From: an uncultured Thalassotalea sp.
GTDB lineage: Bacteria; Pseudomonadota; Gammaproteobacteria; Enterobacterales; Alteromonadaceae
DNA: 64,000 nucleotides
Assembly (NCBI GenBank): GCA_947492575.1
Contig: CANLNK010000009.1
Coordinates: 62,001-126,000, forward strand
Direction: 5' to 3'
Below are positions 62,972-64,000 of the stretch, piece by piece. A program made the position numbers and the translations under genes. How positions within the stretch are numbered: the stretch's first letter is position 1; the number at the start of each line of letters is the position of its first letter. The notes below the pieces were generated by a model. That model did no database searches. It saw nothing but the letters and a program-made list of their open reading frames with translations, and had not been told where the DNA came from.

Positions 62972-64000
62972 TTACTTAATGATTACAGCTTCTTCGTCAT
63001 CGGCTTTGTCTTTGATTTCACCGATATGCCAAGCATTTTCACCATGCGCTTTTAAAATTTCTAAGCTCTGCTCAACAGCGTCAGCAGGAACCGCGATAAT
63101 CATACCAACACCACAGTTGAAAGTGCGGTACATTTCGTGGGTAGTAATGTTACCCTTTTCTTGTAACCAGTTGAAAATGACCGGCCATTCCCAAGACGAT
63201 TCATTGATTACTGCTTGTGCGCTCTCTGGCAATACACGTGGGATGTTTTCCCAGAAACCGCCACCAGTGATATGCGATAATGCGTGTACATCAACGTTCT
63301 TAAGTAGTTCAAGTACAGATTTAACGTAGATTTTTGTCGGCTCAAGTAGGTGGTCGCCTAACGCTTTACCGTTAATGTCTTCGTTAGTGTCAGCGTTGCT
63401 AACTTCTAGTACTTTACGAATAAGTGAGTAACCATTTGAATGCGGGCCTGAAGAGCCAAGTGCGATAAGTTGGTCACCAGCTGCAACTTTTTGACCGTCT
63501 AACACTTTTGATTTTTCAGCAACACCTACACAGAAACCCGCGATGTCGTAATCGCCTTTGTGGTACATACCTGGCATTTCTGCTGTTTCACCACCGACTA
63601 GCGCACAACCAGATTGAACACAACCTTCAGCAATACCAGCAACAACACTTGATGCAACTGCGACGTCTAATTTAGCTGTCGCGTAGTAGTCTAAGAAAAA
63701 TAGCGGTTCAGCACCTTGAACAATCAGGTCGTTTACACACATGGCAACCAAATCGATACCTACTGTATCGTGTTTTGCTAAATCAATAGCCAAGCGTAGT
63801 TTTGTGCCTACTCCGTCAGTACCTGCAACTAGTACCGGCTCTTTGTAGCCAGTAGGTAATTGGCAAACTGAACCAAAACCACCTAATCCACCCATAACTT
63901 CTGGGCGAGTAGTACGTTTAACCGCTCCCTTAATGTTTTCGACTAATTCATTACCAGCATCGATATCTACACCAGCATCTTTATAGCTTAGGGATTGCTT
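62972..64000 (-). CDS. purM: AIR synthetase (phosphoribosylformylglycinamidine cyclo-ligase), N-terminal end cut
   Basis: 343 residues are visible, and the frame is open to the window edge, beginning [21 protein letters not shown], which is residue 4 or so of a normal protein of about 346. Only the first few residues are outside. Signatures: [23 protein letters not shown] and [19 protein letters not shown]-type region ([15 protein letters not shown]). It makes AIR in purine synthesis and is cotranscribed with purN. Confidence 0.96.
   Translation of the reverse strand, partial: KQSLSYKDAGVDIDAGNELVENIKGAVKRTTRPEVMGGLGGFGSVCQLPTGYKEPVLVAGTDGVGTKLRLAIDLAKHDTVGIDLVAMCVNDLIVQGAEPLFFLDYYATAKLDVAVASSVVAGIAEGCVQSGCALVGGETAEMPGMYHKGDYDIAGFCVGVAEKSKVLDGQKVAAGDQLIALGSSGPHSNGYSLIRKVLEVSNADTNEDINGKALGDHLLEPTKIYVKSVLELLKNVDVHALSHITGGGFWENIPRVLPESAQAVINESSWEWPVIFNWLQEKGNITTHEMYRTFNCGVGMIIAVPADAVEQSLEILKAHGENAWHIGEIKDKADDEEAVIIK

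Noticed and set aside
1-64000. CRISPR arrays, insertion sequences, prophage genes
   Set aside because: No regular spaced repeats, transposase-like or phage-like proteins were seen on either strand.

Overview
The window looks like chromosome of a marine, heterotrophic gammaproteobacterium of the order Alteromonadales (Colwelliaceae or Pseudoalteromonadaceae type; the genus is a guess). Grounds: divergent rnhA/dnaQ followed by a TIGR03503-type gene and tRNA-Asp, divergent fadE/yafJ, a purM-purN pair, large carbohydrate-type TonB-dependent receptors next to tryptophan-halogenase-like, SapC and cupin genes, and an AT-rich base composition. No rRNA, CRISPR array, intact insertion sequence or prophage was seen.

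Layout. (1) 1-4.7 kb: end of a beta-glucan (laminarin-like) utilisation locus: a GluP/FucP-type sugar permease (5' end outside the window), a GH3 beta-glucosidase lipoprotein and a GH16 endoglucanase relic with two in-frame stops and a deleted catalytic core. (2) 4.7-11.4 kb: two YHYH-motif lipoproteins, two small His-rich secreted proteins, an OmpR-type two-component system whose kinase has a Pro/His/Lys-rich sensor loop, and two divergent small genes. A direct repeat with 11-bp phasing (GTGCAGAA, 3 bases, GTGCAG) lies upstream of a YHYH gene and in the kinase/small-gene intergenic region, suggesting one regulon. (3) 11.5-25.3 kb: a sugar-scavenging locus: two halogenase-family flavoproteins, SapC, a cupin_8 protein and a TonB receptor on the minus strand, and a GPH-type symporter, a GH94-like phosphorylase and a CBM9-like protein on the plus strand. 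The divergent promoter region carries four LacI-type operators. (4) 25.4-28.3 kb: a hypothetical gene, a glutathione transferase, a methyltransferase fragment and a nucleoside-phosphorylase-like lipoprotein.

(5) 28.8-49.3 kb, the most interesting part: a GntR/FCD regulator followed by a co-directional run of three large S12 serine hydrolases with C-terminal membrane segments (like D-stereospecific peptidases), two secreted D-aminoacylase-family amidohydrolases, DgcN and DgcA homologues (N-acetyl-D-glutamate route of D-amino-acid catabolism), a YkvI-like and a BASS-family transporter, a TonB receptor, an alpha/beta hydrolase and a hydrolase fused to a cyclophilin-like domain. Read together, this looks like an island that captures, cuts and eats D-amino-acid-containing peptides, possibly nonribosomal lipopeptides or peptidoglycan fragments. 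That substrate is an inference. (6) 49.5-52.3 kb: a PAS-GGDEF diguanylate cyclase and a fourth S12 hydrolase with a short repeat-like C-terminus.

(7) 52.3-64 kb: housekeeping genes: rnhA, dnaQ, a TIGR03503-type protein, tRNA-Asp with a strong promoter, a SurA-N-like secreted protein, a YihG-like acyltransferase, fadE, a yafJ-type glutamine amidotransferase, a DUF3108 protein, purN and most of purM (cut by the window end).
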